Positions 1 through 5,535 of a stretch of 11,020 nucleotides of DNA are shown here, piece by piece. How positions within the stretch are numbered: position 1 is the stretch's first letter; every line of letters begins with the position of its first letter. The notes beneath the pieces were generated by a model. The model saw only the letters and a program-made list of their open reading frames with translations, was not told where the DNA came from and made no database searches. Source of the stretch: Clostridia bacterium (GTDB taxonomy: Bacteria; Bacillota; Clostridia; Christensenellales; UBA1242); contig JAFULP010000009.1 in NCBI GenBank assembly GCA_017473285.1, forward strand, positions 1 through 11,020. The letters run 5' to 3'. The position numbers and the translations under genes were made by a program.

Positions 1-1
1 A

Positions 2-244
2 TTTCACGAAATGTTTACAATCAAAAACATCTCTCCAGATGATGCAAGCCAGTTAGATAATCTTCCAGATATTGAAATGCCTAATGTTGTGGGGCAAACG
101 GTAGCAACGGCGTGCGCTAATTTAAAAGCCATGGGGCTAAATGTAAATGTTGACGGCTTGGGTGGTTATGTGGTAAGCCAACTACCGCTTGCAAATGCCA
201 TATTATACGAAGGGGAAGAGGTGTTGATATATACAAGTGATTAA
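2..244 (+). CDS. C-terminal end of a PASTA-domain penicillin-binding protein (FtsI/SpoVD-like), 5' partial
   Basis: The frame is open to the left edge of the window, so this is the tail of a longer gene; the ATG at 11 is an internal Met, not the start. The last ~55 residues form one PASTA domain: MPNVVGQTVATACANLKAMG, a second half with VVSQLPLANAILYEGEEV, and a final hydrophobic strand VLIYTS. The preceding residues FHEMFTIKNI resemble the linker after the transpeptidase domain of clostridial SpoVD/FtsI proteins. Proteins of this family are membrane-anchored class B PBPs that crosslink septal or spore peptidoglycan. PASTA domains are thought to bind muropeptides or help localise the protein. 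The position directly before murE fits the usual dcw order. The catalytic part lies outside the window, so the choice between FtsI and SpoVD cannot be made. Confidence 0.82.
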   Translation, partial: FHEMFTIKNISPDDASQLDNLPDIEMPNVVGQTVATACANLKAMGLNVNVDGLGGYVVSQLPLANAILYEGEEVLIYTSD

Positions 245-330
245 AAACTACAAAAGTTAAGGTTGATTACAAATGCAATCAATGTTTTATGTAATAATGC
301 AATTAACAAACAATAAAAAATGGAGAGGAT

Positions 331-1788
331 ATGAATTTACAAAACTTAATAAAAAATATATCATTTAAAGGGATTAAAAATTATAAAGATGTACAAATTG
401 AAAACTTAACCAATGTAAGCACTAGGGACACCAATCAAGGCTTGTATTTTTGCCTAAAAGGTGGCAAAACCGATGGGCACAACTACGCTCAAGAAGCAAT
501 AAATAATGGTGCGGTGTGCTTGGTGGTGGAGCGATATTTAGATTTGCCAGTAACTCAAATATTAGTAGATAATGTCCGTGTGGCAATGTCAAATATTAGT
601 GCAAATTTTTACGAATTTGACAAATCGAAAATTAAATTTATAGGCGTTACTGGTACAAATGGCAAAACCACAACCGCTTTTGTAACCCGCCATATATTGC
701 AAAACCTAGGCAAGCGGGTGGGTATGATTGGCACTGAAGGGATATATATTGGTGACCTTAAATTGCCCGCCCAACTTACAACTCCTGACCCAATTATGTT
801 GCACAAAATTATTCATGATATGGACTTAAACGGCATCGAATATGTGGTTATGGAAGTGTCGGCACACGCTTTGGCGCTAAATAAGGTTGATAGTTTAATG
901 TATGATGTTGTAGGCATTACCAACATTACGCAAGACCACTTAGATTACTTTAATACTATGGAAAATTATGCAAGGGCAAAAGCCGAATTGTTTACATACA
1001 AACACGCAAAAAAGGCAATAATAAACATTGATGACAAATACACTAGGGCAATACACAAAAAATGCGATATTGATACTAAAACTTTGTCTTTGCATCGTCC
1101 AGCCGACATCATGGTGGAAGAAAGTAATTTGGGTTTAAACAAAACTCAAGCGGTAATCAGTATTGGCAACAAACAATATATGCTAAATACATCACTTGTG
1201 GGTGAGTATAATTTAGCCAATACGCTTATGGCGGTAAGTTTTTGTAACGCTCTTGGGTTAGAAATTAGCGATATTTTGCAAGCACTTGATAATTGCGAGT
1301 TAGTTGTACCAGGTAGACTTAATACAATACAAACGCCTAAAAACAACACTGTAGTAATTGACTATGCTCACACGCCCGACGGCATCGAAAAAGTGTTAAG
1401 CACGCTAAATAGCATCAAAAAGGGCAGGGTTATAGTAGTATTTGGTTGTGGCGGAAATCGTGACAACACCAAGCGGGCTAAAATGGGCGAAATTGCCACC
1501 AAATTAAGCGATTATGTTGTGGTCACCAGTGACAATCCAAGATATGAAAACCCAAGGCAAATAATATTGGATATCTAAAAGGGCGTTAACCCAAACAGTA
1601 GCATAAGTATTGTAGATAGAAGCAATGCAATATACTATGCATTAAGTTTGTCTCAAGAGGGCGATATAGTGGCAATACTAGGTAAAGGCAACGAGCCGTA
1701 TCAAGAAATTAAAGGCGAAAAATATCCTTATAGCGACTATAGGGTGGTGGAAGAATTTTTTAAACAAGAACATCAACTAACTAGATAA
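331..1788 (+). CDS. murE: MurE, UDP-MurNAc-L-Ala-D-Glu : meso-DAP ligase, interrupted by an in-frame TAA
   Basis: MurE is the cytoplasmic ATP-dependent ligase that adds the third stem-peptide residue to the UDP-MurNAc dipeptide. Visible motifs are the P-loop GVTGTNGKTT (105-114), TTPDP (150-154), a Lys near 217 in YARAKAE that fits the carbamylated lysine, and DNPR (401-404), the signature of meso-diaminopimelate enzymes. A GGAG Shine-Dalgarno site (322-325) precedes the ATG. Reading stops at TAA 1576-1578 after 415 codons, but the same frame stays open for 69 more codons to TAA 1786-1788. That part encodes the rest of the C-terminal domain, including IVDRSNAIYYAL and GKGNEPYQ (codons 451-458). 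In E. coli MurE, Gly464 and Glu468 of the equivalent segment contact diaminopimelate. The full length of 485 codons is normal for MurE. The stop may be a real nonsense mutation, a readthrough site or a sequence error. The gene runs into mraY with no murF between. Confidence 0.93.
1576..1578 (+). other. In-frame TAA inside murE
   Basis: This TAA lies 12 codons after the DNPR motif and is followed by AAG GGC in the same frame. No shift of frame is needed to continue into conserved MurE sequence, so one base substitution is enough to explain it. TAA is the ordinary stop of most genes here (mraY, ftsW, ftsQ, ftsZ and others), so reassignment of TAA in this organism is not credible. I see no obvious start codon with a Shine-Dalgarno site just after it that could restart translation. 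Confidence 0.9.
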
Positions 1789-1807
1789 ATTTTAAAAGGA
1801 AAAGGTT

Positions 1808-2815
1808 ATGATAAAAATTATTGTGGGCTTTATACTAAGTTTTTTAATATCATTATTATTGCTACCATTTATAATCAAACTAATACGCAAACTTAGTTGC
1901 TCACAAACTATATTAAAGTATGTGGAAGAACACAAGTCAAAACAAGGCACGCCAACAATGGGTGGGGTAGTATTTTTCATATCTACCCTAGTGGCTGTGG
2001 TGTGCTTAATGGACTATAGCACCGAACTGGCTATGTGTGTAGGCGTTGGGCTGGCTTTTGCAATAGTGGGATTAATGGATGATTATATCAAAGTAAAACT
2101 TAAGCAAAATATGGGACTTGCGCCCTATCAAAAGATTATTGGACAAGTAGGCATTGCGATAATTTTTGCGTGCTACATATACTTTTTTTCACCAAACAAA
2201 GGTGTGATATATTTGCCATTTACATTTAAAGCAATTGATTTAGGGGTATGGATAATTCCACTGGTTATTGTTGTATGCTTGGCTACTACTAATAGTGTTA
2301 ATCTAACTGATGGGCTTGATGGGTTAGCAGGTGGCGTAAGCGTAGTGTATAGTGGGGTGTTTGTTGCACTTATTTCAATATTTGCAAGCATTGCATTTAA
2401 TGCGGGTGAAGCGGACGCTTTTGTAAATTTGTACAACAATACAGCAGTACTTTTGGCAATACTTATGGGTTCAATTATGGCGTTTTTGATATTCAACACC
2501 AACAAAGCATCAATATTTATGGGTGATGTGGGCGCACTGGGCATTGGTGGTATGTTTGCATCCACCGCTTGCATCCTTGGGTTTGAATTAATGCTTGCAA
2601 TAGTGGGCGTTATGTTTGTAATTACCACCTTATCAGATATTGTGCAAGTAATATACTTTAAGCGTACGGGCGGCAAGCGAATACTTAAAATGGCACCACT
2701 TCATCATCACTTTCAAATGTGTGGACATAGTGAAGCCAAAATTGGCTACATATACCAAGTTATTACCTTGATAATAGGACTAATTACCATACTTTTAACC
2801 CTATGTTTTGCATAA
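1808..2815 (+). CDS. mraY: MraY, phospho-MurNAc-pentapeptide transferase (lipid I synthesis)
   Basis: MraY is the polytopic membrane enzyme that transfers phospho-MurNAc-pentapeptide from UDP to undecaprenyl phosphate, giving lipid I. At 335 residues it has normal length. Family motifs are in order: KQGTPTMGG (45-53), the Asp pair LMDDYIK (91-92), NLTDGLDGLAGG (165-176), the Mg-binding Asp in FMGDVGALGIGG (D240), and MAPLHHHF (295-302). About ten hydrophobic segments are spread over its length. The start follows the purine-rich AAAAGGAAAAGG at 1794-1805. The gap to murE is only 19 bases, so the two are probably co-transcribed. It is followed at once by a bidirectional terminator and a convergent regulator gene, where murD would normally lie. 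Confidence 0.96.
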   Translation: MIKIIVGFILSFLISLLLLPFIIKLIRKLSCSQTILKYVEEHKSKQGTPTMGGVVFFISTLVAVVCLMDYSTELAMCVGVGLAFAIVGLMDDYIKVKLKQNMGLAPYQKIIGQVGIAIIFACYIYFFSPNKGVIYLPFTFKAIDLGVWIIPLVIVVCLATTNSVNLTDGLDGLAGGVSVVYSGVFVALISIFASIAFNAGEADAFVNLYNNTAVLLAILMGSIMAFLIFNTNKASIFMGDVGALGIGGMFASTACILGFELMLAIVGVMFVITTLSDIVQVIYFKRTGGKRILKMAPLHHHFQMCGHSEAKIGYIYQVITLIIGLITILLTLCFA

Positions 2816-2843
2816 AAAAATGACACATTAAGTGTCATTTTTT
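2815..2843. terminator. Bidirectional terminator between mraY and the convergent xre gene
   Basis: A 12-bp perfect stem pairs AAAAAATGACAC (2815-2826) with GTGTCATTTTTT (2832-2843) around a 5-base loop. It carries an A-run on the left and a T-run on the right, so it can work in both directions. It overlaps the last bases of the mraY stop and of the stop of the minus-strand regulator. Read-through from mraY into ftsW should therefore be low. Confidence 0.85.
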
Positions 2844-3048
2844 AATCTTCAAGCCCTAGTAGATAATCTGCCGATACTTTAAAGTATTTTACCAAAATAA
2901 TCAAACATTCCATGGAAGGCGTTCTAACCCCATTTTCCCATTTTGCAATGGCGGCTTGACTTATATGGGTTTCAGCGCTTAACTTTTCTTGAGTTAAATT
3001 ATTTTCAATTCTAAGCCCTTTTAATCTATCTTTAAATTTATTTTCCAT
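2842..3048 (-). CDS. Small Xre/cI-type helix-turn-helix regulator (leftward)
   Basis: This 68-residue protein is essentially one HTH_3 domain (about 8-65): LKGLRIENNLTQEKLS, then ISQAAIAKWENGVRTP as turn and recognition helix, then LIILVKYFKVSADYLLGL. These match the standard Xre/SinR/cI pattern, with W-E-N-G and a Pro after the recognition helix. There is no extra sensor or dimerisation domain. A Shine-Dalgarno site AGGAG (minus strand, 3053-3057) precedes the ATG. It is convergent with mraY and divergent from a second HTH gene. All three arginine codons are AGA, unlike the mixed CGN/AGG use of the dcw genes. I infer a repressor of the shared intergenic promoter region. The family alone does not fix the target. 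Confidence 0.88.
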   Translation of the reverse strand: MENKFKDRLKGLRIENNLTQEKLSAETHISQAAIAKWENGVRTPSMECLIILVKYFKVSADYLLGLED

Positions 3049-3078
3049 AAAAACTCCTATAATTATTTTATTACATCT

Positions 3079-3103
3079 GTCATAAAATGTTTGACATTAT
3101 GAC
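3079..3103. promoter_or_regulatory. Inverted-repeat operator over the -35 region of the rightward xre promoter
   Basis: GTCATAA (3079-3085) and TTATGAC (3097-3103) are perfect 7-base inverted arms separated by 11 bases. The dyad covers the TTGACA -35 element at 3091-3096. A further half-site, TTGACA/TGTCAA, lies inside the dyad. This placement is typical of a site from which an HTH dimer blocks RNA polymerase. Which of the two HTH proteins binds here is not visible from sequence. Confidence 0.68.
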
Positions 3104-3119
3104 GAAGGTCATATATAAT
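3091..3119 (+). promoter_or_regulatory. Consensus sigma-A promoter for the rightward xre gene (possibly reaching ftsW)
   Basis: TTGACA (3091-3096) and TATAAT (3114-3119) are separated by exactly 17 bases, matching the vegetative sigma consensus at every position. Transcription should start near 3126, giving a leader of about 40 bases with AGGAG at 3154-3158 before the ATG at 3168. A promoter this strong inside operator repeats suggests it is normally held off by a repressor. Confidence 0.82.
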
Positions 3120-3130
3120 ATTGATATGAC
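3108..3130. promoter_or_regulatory. Second inverted-repeat operator, over the -10 region
   Basis: GTCATAT (3108-3114) and ATATGAC (3124-3130) are perfect 7-base inverted arms separated by 9 bases. They flank the TATAAT at 3114-3119 and reach the predicted transcription start. The half-site shares GTCATA with the first operator, so the same protein family probably reads both. Spacers of 11 and 9 bases differ, which may give the two sites different affinities. Confidence 0.68.
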
Positions 3131-3167
3131 GATAGTAATAATTTTGTGATTATAGGAGAAATTAATT

Positions 3168-3365
3168 ATGAGAAACTTTGGAATGAGATTAAAGAAATTA
3201 AGAGAAAATAAAGGATTAACTTTGGCACAATTGGGGGAAATTGCAGATTGTCATTATTTTATGCTAAGAGATTGGGAAAAAGGGAGAATGGTGTTAACAA
3301 TCGGGATATTGATTAAACTTTCACAATATTTTGAAGTTAGTATTGATTATTTAGTAGGGTTATAA
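3168..3365 (+). CDS. Small Xre-type helix-turn-helix regulator (rightward)
   Basis: This 65-residue protein is a single HTH domain: MRLKKLRENKGLTLAQLGEI (6-25), a recognition segment around CHYFMLRDWEKGR (28-40), and IKLSQYFEVSIDYLVGL at the end. It is a distant paralogue of the divergent regulator, sharing the LKxLRxxxxLT opening and the YFxVSxDYLxGL close. The recognition helix is different, and the Pro usual after WExG is missing. Both genes are preceded by the same ATTATAGGAG stretch, which suggests an old duplication. Every arginine codon is AGA and there is no GGC glycine codon. The likely role is a Cro-like partner of the leftward regulator at the shared operators. No clear terminator separates it from ftsW. 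Confidence 0.85.
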   Translation: MRNFGMRLKKLRENKGLTLAQLGEIADCHYFMLRDWEKGRMVLTIGILIKLSQYFEVSIDYLVGL

Positions 3366-3429
3366 TATATTTAACAACTTGTACAAATTAAGTTATTAAA
3401 TTTAGATATAATTAATATATTTAATTATA

Positions 3430-4530
3430 ATGATTAAGTCTTACAAAAATTCAATAATTATTGCTGTATGTACAATAGTGCTGGTAACTGTTGGTGTTGT
3501 TATGGTGTATAGCGCTAGCAAGTATTCGGCGGATATAAATTACGGCAATAAGTTTTTTTATATGAAAAAGCAACTAATTGGGGCAATTTTAGGTTTAGGC
3601 GCAATGATTGGCACATCAATTATAAATCATAAAATATACAAAAAGTTTTATATTGTAGCGTATATTGTTGGTGCGGTATTGCTTGCAATTGTTTTTGTGC
3701 CAGGGCTATCCAAGTCCAGTTATGGCGCAACTAGATGGATAAACCTTGGTGGATTTACTATTCAGCCAAGCGAAATTGCCAAGTTTTGCCTAGTGTTGTT
3801 TTTAAGTGTGGCATTAACTAAAGGCAAAGACATTAATAAACCAAGCAAACTATTAACTGTATTGTTTGCGGGTGTGGTGTATTGCGTGCTTATAATGCTA
3901 GAACCTAATATGTCAATCACTATATGTGTAGGGTTAACGCTGGTTGTAATGCTATTTATTGGCGGGCTTAATATCAAAACCTTTTTATGGGGTGCAATAC
4001 CTATAATCTTGTTAGGTGTTGGACTAGTTTTGCTTGAACCATATCGTATGAAACGAATAGTAGCCTTTATCGACCCTTGGGAAAACCCTTTGGAAGAAGG
4101 CTATCAACTAATCCAATCGCTATATGCAATTTCAAGCGGTGGCTTGTTTGGTGTAGGGCTTGGCAACAGCCGTCAAGCACAACTCTTTTTGCCATTTGCC
4201 GAAAGTGACTTTATATTTTCAATTATTTGTGAAGAACTAGGACTTATCGGTGGGGTGGCGGTGCTAAGCGTATATTTAATATTAATAATTACCATAATCA
4301 AGGTTGGACTTAAAGCCAACAATAAGTACTCATCATTTCTATGCCTTGGCATTGCGTGTGTGCTAGGTATTCAAACTGTTTTAAATGTATGCGTTGTGTC
4401 TGGCTTAATCCCGCCAACTGGCTTGCCGTTGCCTTTCATCAGTGCAGGCTCAACATCAATCGTAGTATTTATGTCAGCAATGGGGATAGTATTAAATATC
4501 GACCGACAGTCAAGAAAGTCTAAAATTTAA
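3430..4530 (+). CDS. ftsW: FtsW, SEDS-family septal peptidoglycan glycosyltransferase
   Basis: FtsW polymerises lipid II at the septum together with a class B PBP. The 366 residues contain about ten hydrophobic segments. Family landmarks are GATRWINLGGFTIQPSEIAK (99-118), LEPNMSI (157-163), PWENPLEEGYQLIQS (216-230), GVGLGNSRQ (241-249) and SDFIFSIICEELG (259-271). Asp260 there matches the catalytic Asp of SEDS proteins. The late family motif usually written FISYGG reads FISAGSTS here (336-343), a mild deviation. NSRQ plus the PWENP loop favours FtsW/SpoVE over RodA. The ATG at 3430 has no Shine-Dalgarno site: the upstream 60 bases are almost purely A/T. A TATAAT occurs at 3407-3412 but without a good -35. 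The gene sits between the two foreign-looking modules, without the usual murD and murG neighbours. Confidence 0.93.
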   Translation: MIKSYKNSIIIAVCTIVLVTVGVVMVYSASKYSADINYGNKFFYMKKQLIGAILGLGAMIGTSIINHKIYKKFYIVAYIVGAVLLAIVFVPGLSKSSYGATRWINLGGFTIQPSEIAKFCLVLFLSVALTKGKDINKPSKLLTVLFAGVVYCVLIMLEPNMSITICVGLTLVVMLFIGGLNIKTFLWGAIPIILLGVGLVLLEPYRMKRIVAFIDPWENPLEEGYQLIQSLYAISSGGLFGVGLGNSRQAQLFLPFAESDFIFSIICEELGLIGGVAVLSVYLILIITIIKVGLKANNKYSSFLCLGIACVLGIQTVLNVCVVSGLIPPTGLPLPFISAGSTSIVVFMSAMGIVLNIDRQSRKSKI

Positions 4531-4541
4531 AAATTTTTTAT

Positions 4542-4589
4542 AAAAATGTATACAAATTGTAATTAAAGTGTATACATTTTTTATTTTTT
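4542..4589 (+). terminator. Long hairpin and T-run after ftsW, probable terminator
   Basis: AAAAATGTATAC (4542-4553) pairs perfectly with GTATACATTTTT (4570-4581) around a 16-base loop, and T-rich sequence follows to about 4589. The stem is AT-rich with few G-C pairs, so it is a weaker terminator than the others here. It marks the left edge of the unknown gene pair. Confidence 0.6.
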
Positions 4590-4599
4590 ATGTTATATT
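4571..4599 (+). promoter_or_regulatory. Candidate extended -10 promoter for the unknown gene pair
   Basis: TGTTATATT at 4591-4599 is an extended -10 (TG-n-TATATT). TATACA at 4571-4576, 17 bases upstream, matches four of six -35 positions. The -35 lies in the right arm of the ftsW hairpin. The predicted start near 4606 would leave a very short leader before the ATG at 4612, or about 20 bases before the alternative ATG at 4627. Confidence 0.45.
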
Positions 4600-4611
4600 T
4601 ATTAAGAAAGG

Positions 4612-4935
4612 ATGAGTGATATTGCAATGTTATGGAATGGAAAAGAGTGGAATGATGAAACTCTATTAGAAAACTTTAAAAGAAACAATTCAATAATTTT
4701 AGATTGTCAGTTAGCAATTGAGAGTTATGAAGATTTTAGAGATGAGATTGTTGAAGATTTTCACAATTTAAATAAGTTATGGAAAAATGAAAAGGTTAAA
4801 AGTGTAAATATGACAGATTTTCAAATATATGAAATATCTGAAGATTTTATAAAAAGATATTATAAATTAATTGAAAATTTGGGAAAAGAAAAATTTGTGT
4901 TTTATAATGATGGAACCGTAGAATATAAAGTTTAA
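4612..4935 (+). CDS. Unrecognised small acidic protein, first gene of the inserted pair
   Basis: I do not recognise this 107-residue protein. It has no signal peptide or membrane segment and looks soluble and largely helical, with many Glu, Asp, Asn and Lys. Tryptophans cluster near the start (LWNGKEWND). The middle (ESYEDFRDEIVEDFHNLNKL) looks like an amphipathic helix and the end (KFVFYNDGTVEYKV) like a beta hairpin. The start is uncertain. The ATG at 4612 directly abuts AAAGG with no spacer, while the in-frame ATG at 4627 begins MLWNGKEW and lies about 15 bases from that site. All arginines are AGA and the glycines GGA or GGG, unlike ftsW and murA. It lies where murG would be expected but has no resemblance to MurG. 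With its neighbour it could be an accessory, toxin-antitoxin-like or phage-derived pair, but nothing in the sequence proves any of these. Confidence 0.62.
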   Translation: MSDIAMLWNGKEWNDETLLENFKRNNSIILDCQLAIESYEDFRDEIVEDFHNLNKLWKNEKVKSVNMTDFQIYEISEDFIKRYYKLIENLGKEKFVFYNDGTVEYKV

Positions 4936-4974
4936 TATGACGGATAAAGAAGGTGAATTATATTTAAAGATGAC

Positions 4975-5430
4975 TTGAAGTTAAGAATATCAATTATTAA
5001 CGATATGGAAAAAGATATTTTACAAGAAACTAATAGAAGAATTAGAATTAAAAAGTTAAATGAATTGTTTTCAGCAAGGGACAATTTAAGATTGCAATTT
5101 TATAGCAGTGGTATAAAAGAATTAGACATTAAAACTATATTAGAACAAGAAGCACTTTTATTTATTAAGTTTCAAGAAAAATTAATTACACATTTTGGAT
5201 GTAGCAACACAGAATTTGGAGTTAATGTGCGTGCAATTATTGATACTTGTAAACAATGTGAAGAAATAGGTTTAAATACGCCGTGTTCACAAGCAAAAGT
5301 ATCTTTAAGTAATATATCTAATAAACTTGATGAAAGTTCTAATATTATGAAAACATATAGATTAAGATATTTAAAAAAATGTCAAATATTATTAGAACAA
5401 AATTTAGAAGAAGTTTTAGAAAATATTTAA
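4975..5430 (+). CDS. Unrecognised helical protein, second gene of the inserted pair
   Basis: I do not recognise this ~151-residue protein. It is predicted to be soluble and almost wholly helical, with heptad-like Leu/Ile/Lys/Glu stretches at both ends (NRRIRIKKLNELFSARDNL; LKKCQILLEQNLEEVLENI). A middle part has five cysteines, including CKQC (117-120 region) and NTPCS. The start is unusual. The frame opens after a TGA at 4954-4956 and has no ATG before codon 11 (ATG 5005). Candidates are ATT 4957 or ATA 4960, just downstream of AGAAGG (4948-4953), or TTG 4975, which overlaps the TGA of a 13-codon ORF (4937-4978). Codon use is AT-rich, with nearly all arginines AGA. The gene follows the first unknown gene closely and ends in a terminator, so the two probably form one operon. 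Confidence 0.58.
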   Translation: MKLRISIINDMEKDILQETNRRIRIKKLNELFSARDNLRLQFYSSGIKELDIKTILEQEALLFIKFQEKLITHFGCSNTEFGVNVRAIIDTCKQCEEIGLNTPCSQAKVSLSNISNKLDESSNIMKTYRLRYLKKCQILLEQNLEEVLENI

Positions 5431-5442
5431 TAAATAAGAAAT

Positions 5443-5467
5443 AGAGCAATAAAACTTGCTCTTTTTT
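5443..5467 (+). terminator. Rho-independent terminator closing the unknown gene pair
   Basis: AGAGCAA (5443-5449) pairs with TTGCTCT (5456-5462) around a 6-base loop, and the T-run extends to 5467. It sits 12 bases after the stop of the second unknown gene. murA therefore needs its own promoter or depends on read-through. Confidence 0.87.
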
Positions 5468-5535
5468 AATTAAAATGTATTATGTAAGATTTAGTATTAA
5501 GAACTTTAAATGGGGTAGGCATCATATACTAGATT

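Noticed and set aside
11..244. ATG at 11 as the start of a small stand-alone PASTA protein
   Set aside because: The frame is open to the window edge and the upstream residues fit the usual PBP linker, so this is a truncated view of a longer gene.
263..298. Promoter before murE (TTGATT with TTTTAT or TAATAAT)
   Set aside because: Both elements are weak and the region is AT-rich enough for chance matches; murE is probably transcribed from further upstream. A 6-bp TTGATT/AATCAA hairpin at 263-282 is too weak to call a terminator.
1576..1578. TAA reassigned to a sense codon in this organism
   Set aside because: Most genes in the window end at TAA exactly where the family ends, so a genome-wide code change is excluded; only site-specific readthrough remains possible.
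2173..2676. A 167-codon open frame on the minus strand inside mraY
   Set aside because: It lies fully antisense to well-conserved mraY motifs, is low-complexity in composition (many Ile, Thr, Pro, Ser from mirrored codons), and has no sensible start site or promoter.
4542..4582. The perfect inverted repeat after ftsW as an insertion-sequence or transposon end
   Set aside because: Both arms are adjacent, no transposase lies between or near them, there is no matching copy at 5443-5467, and a T-run follows as in a terminator.
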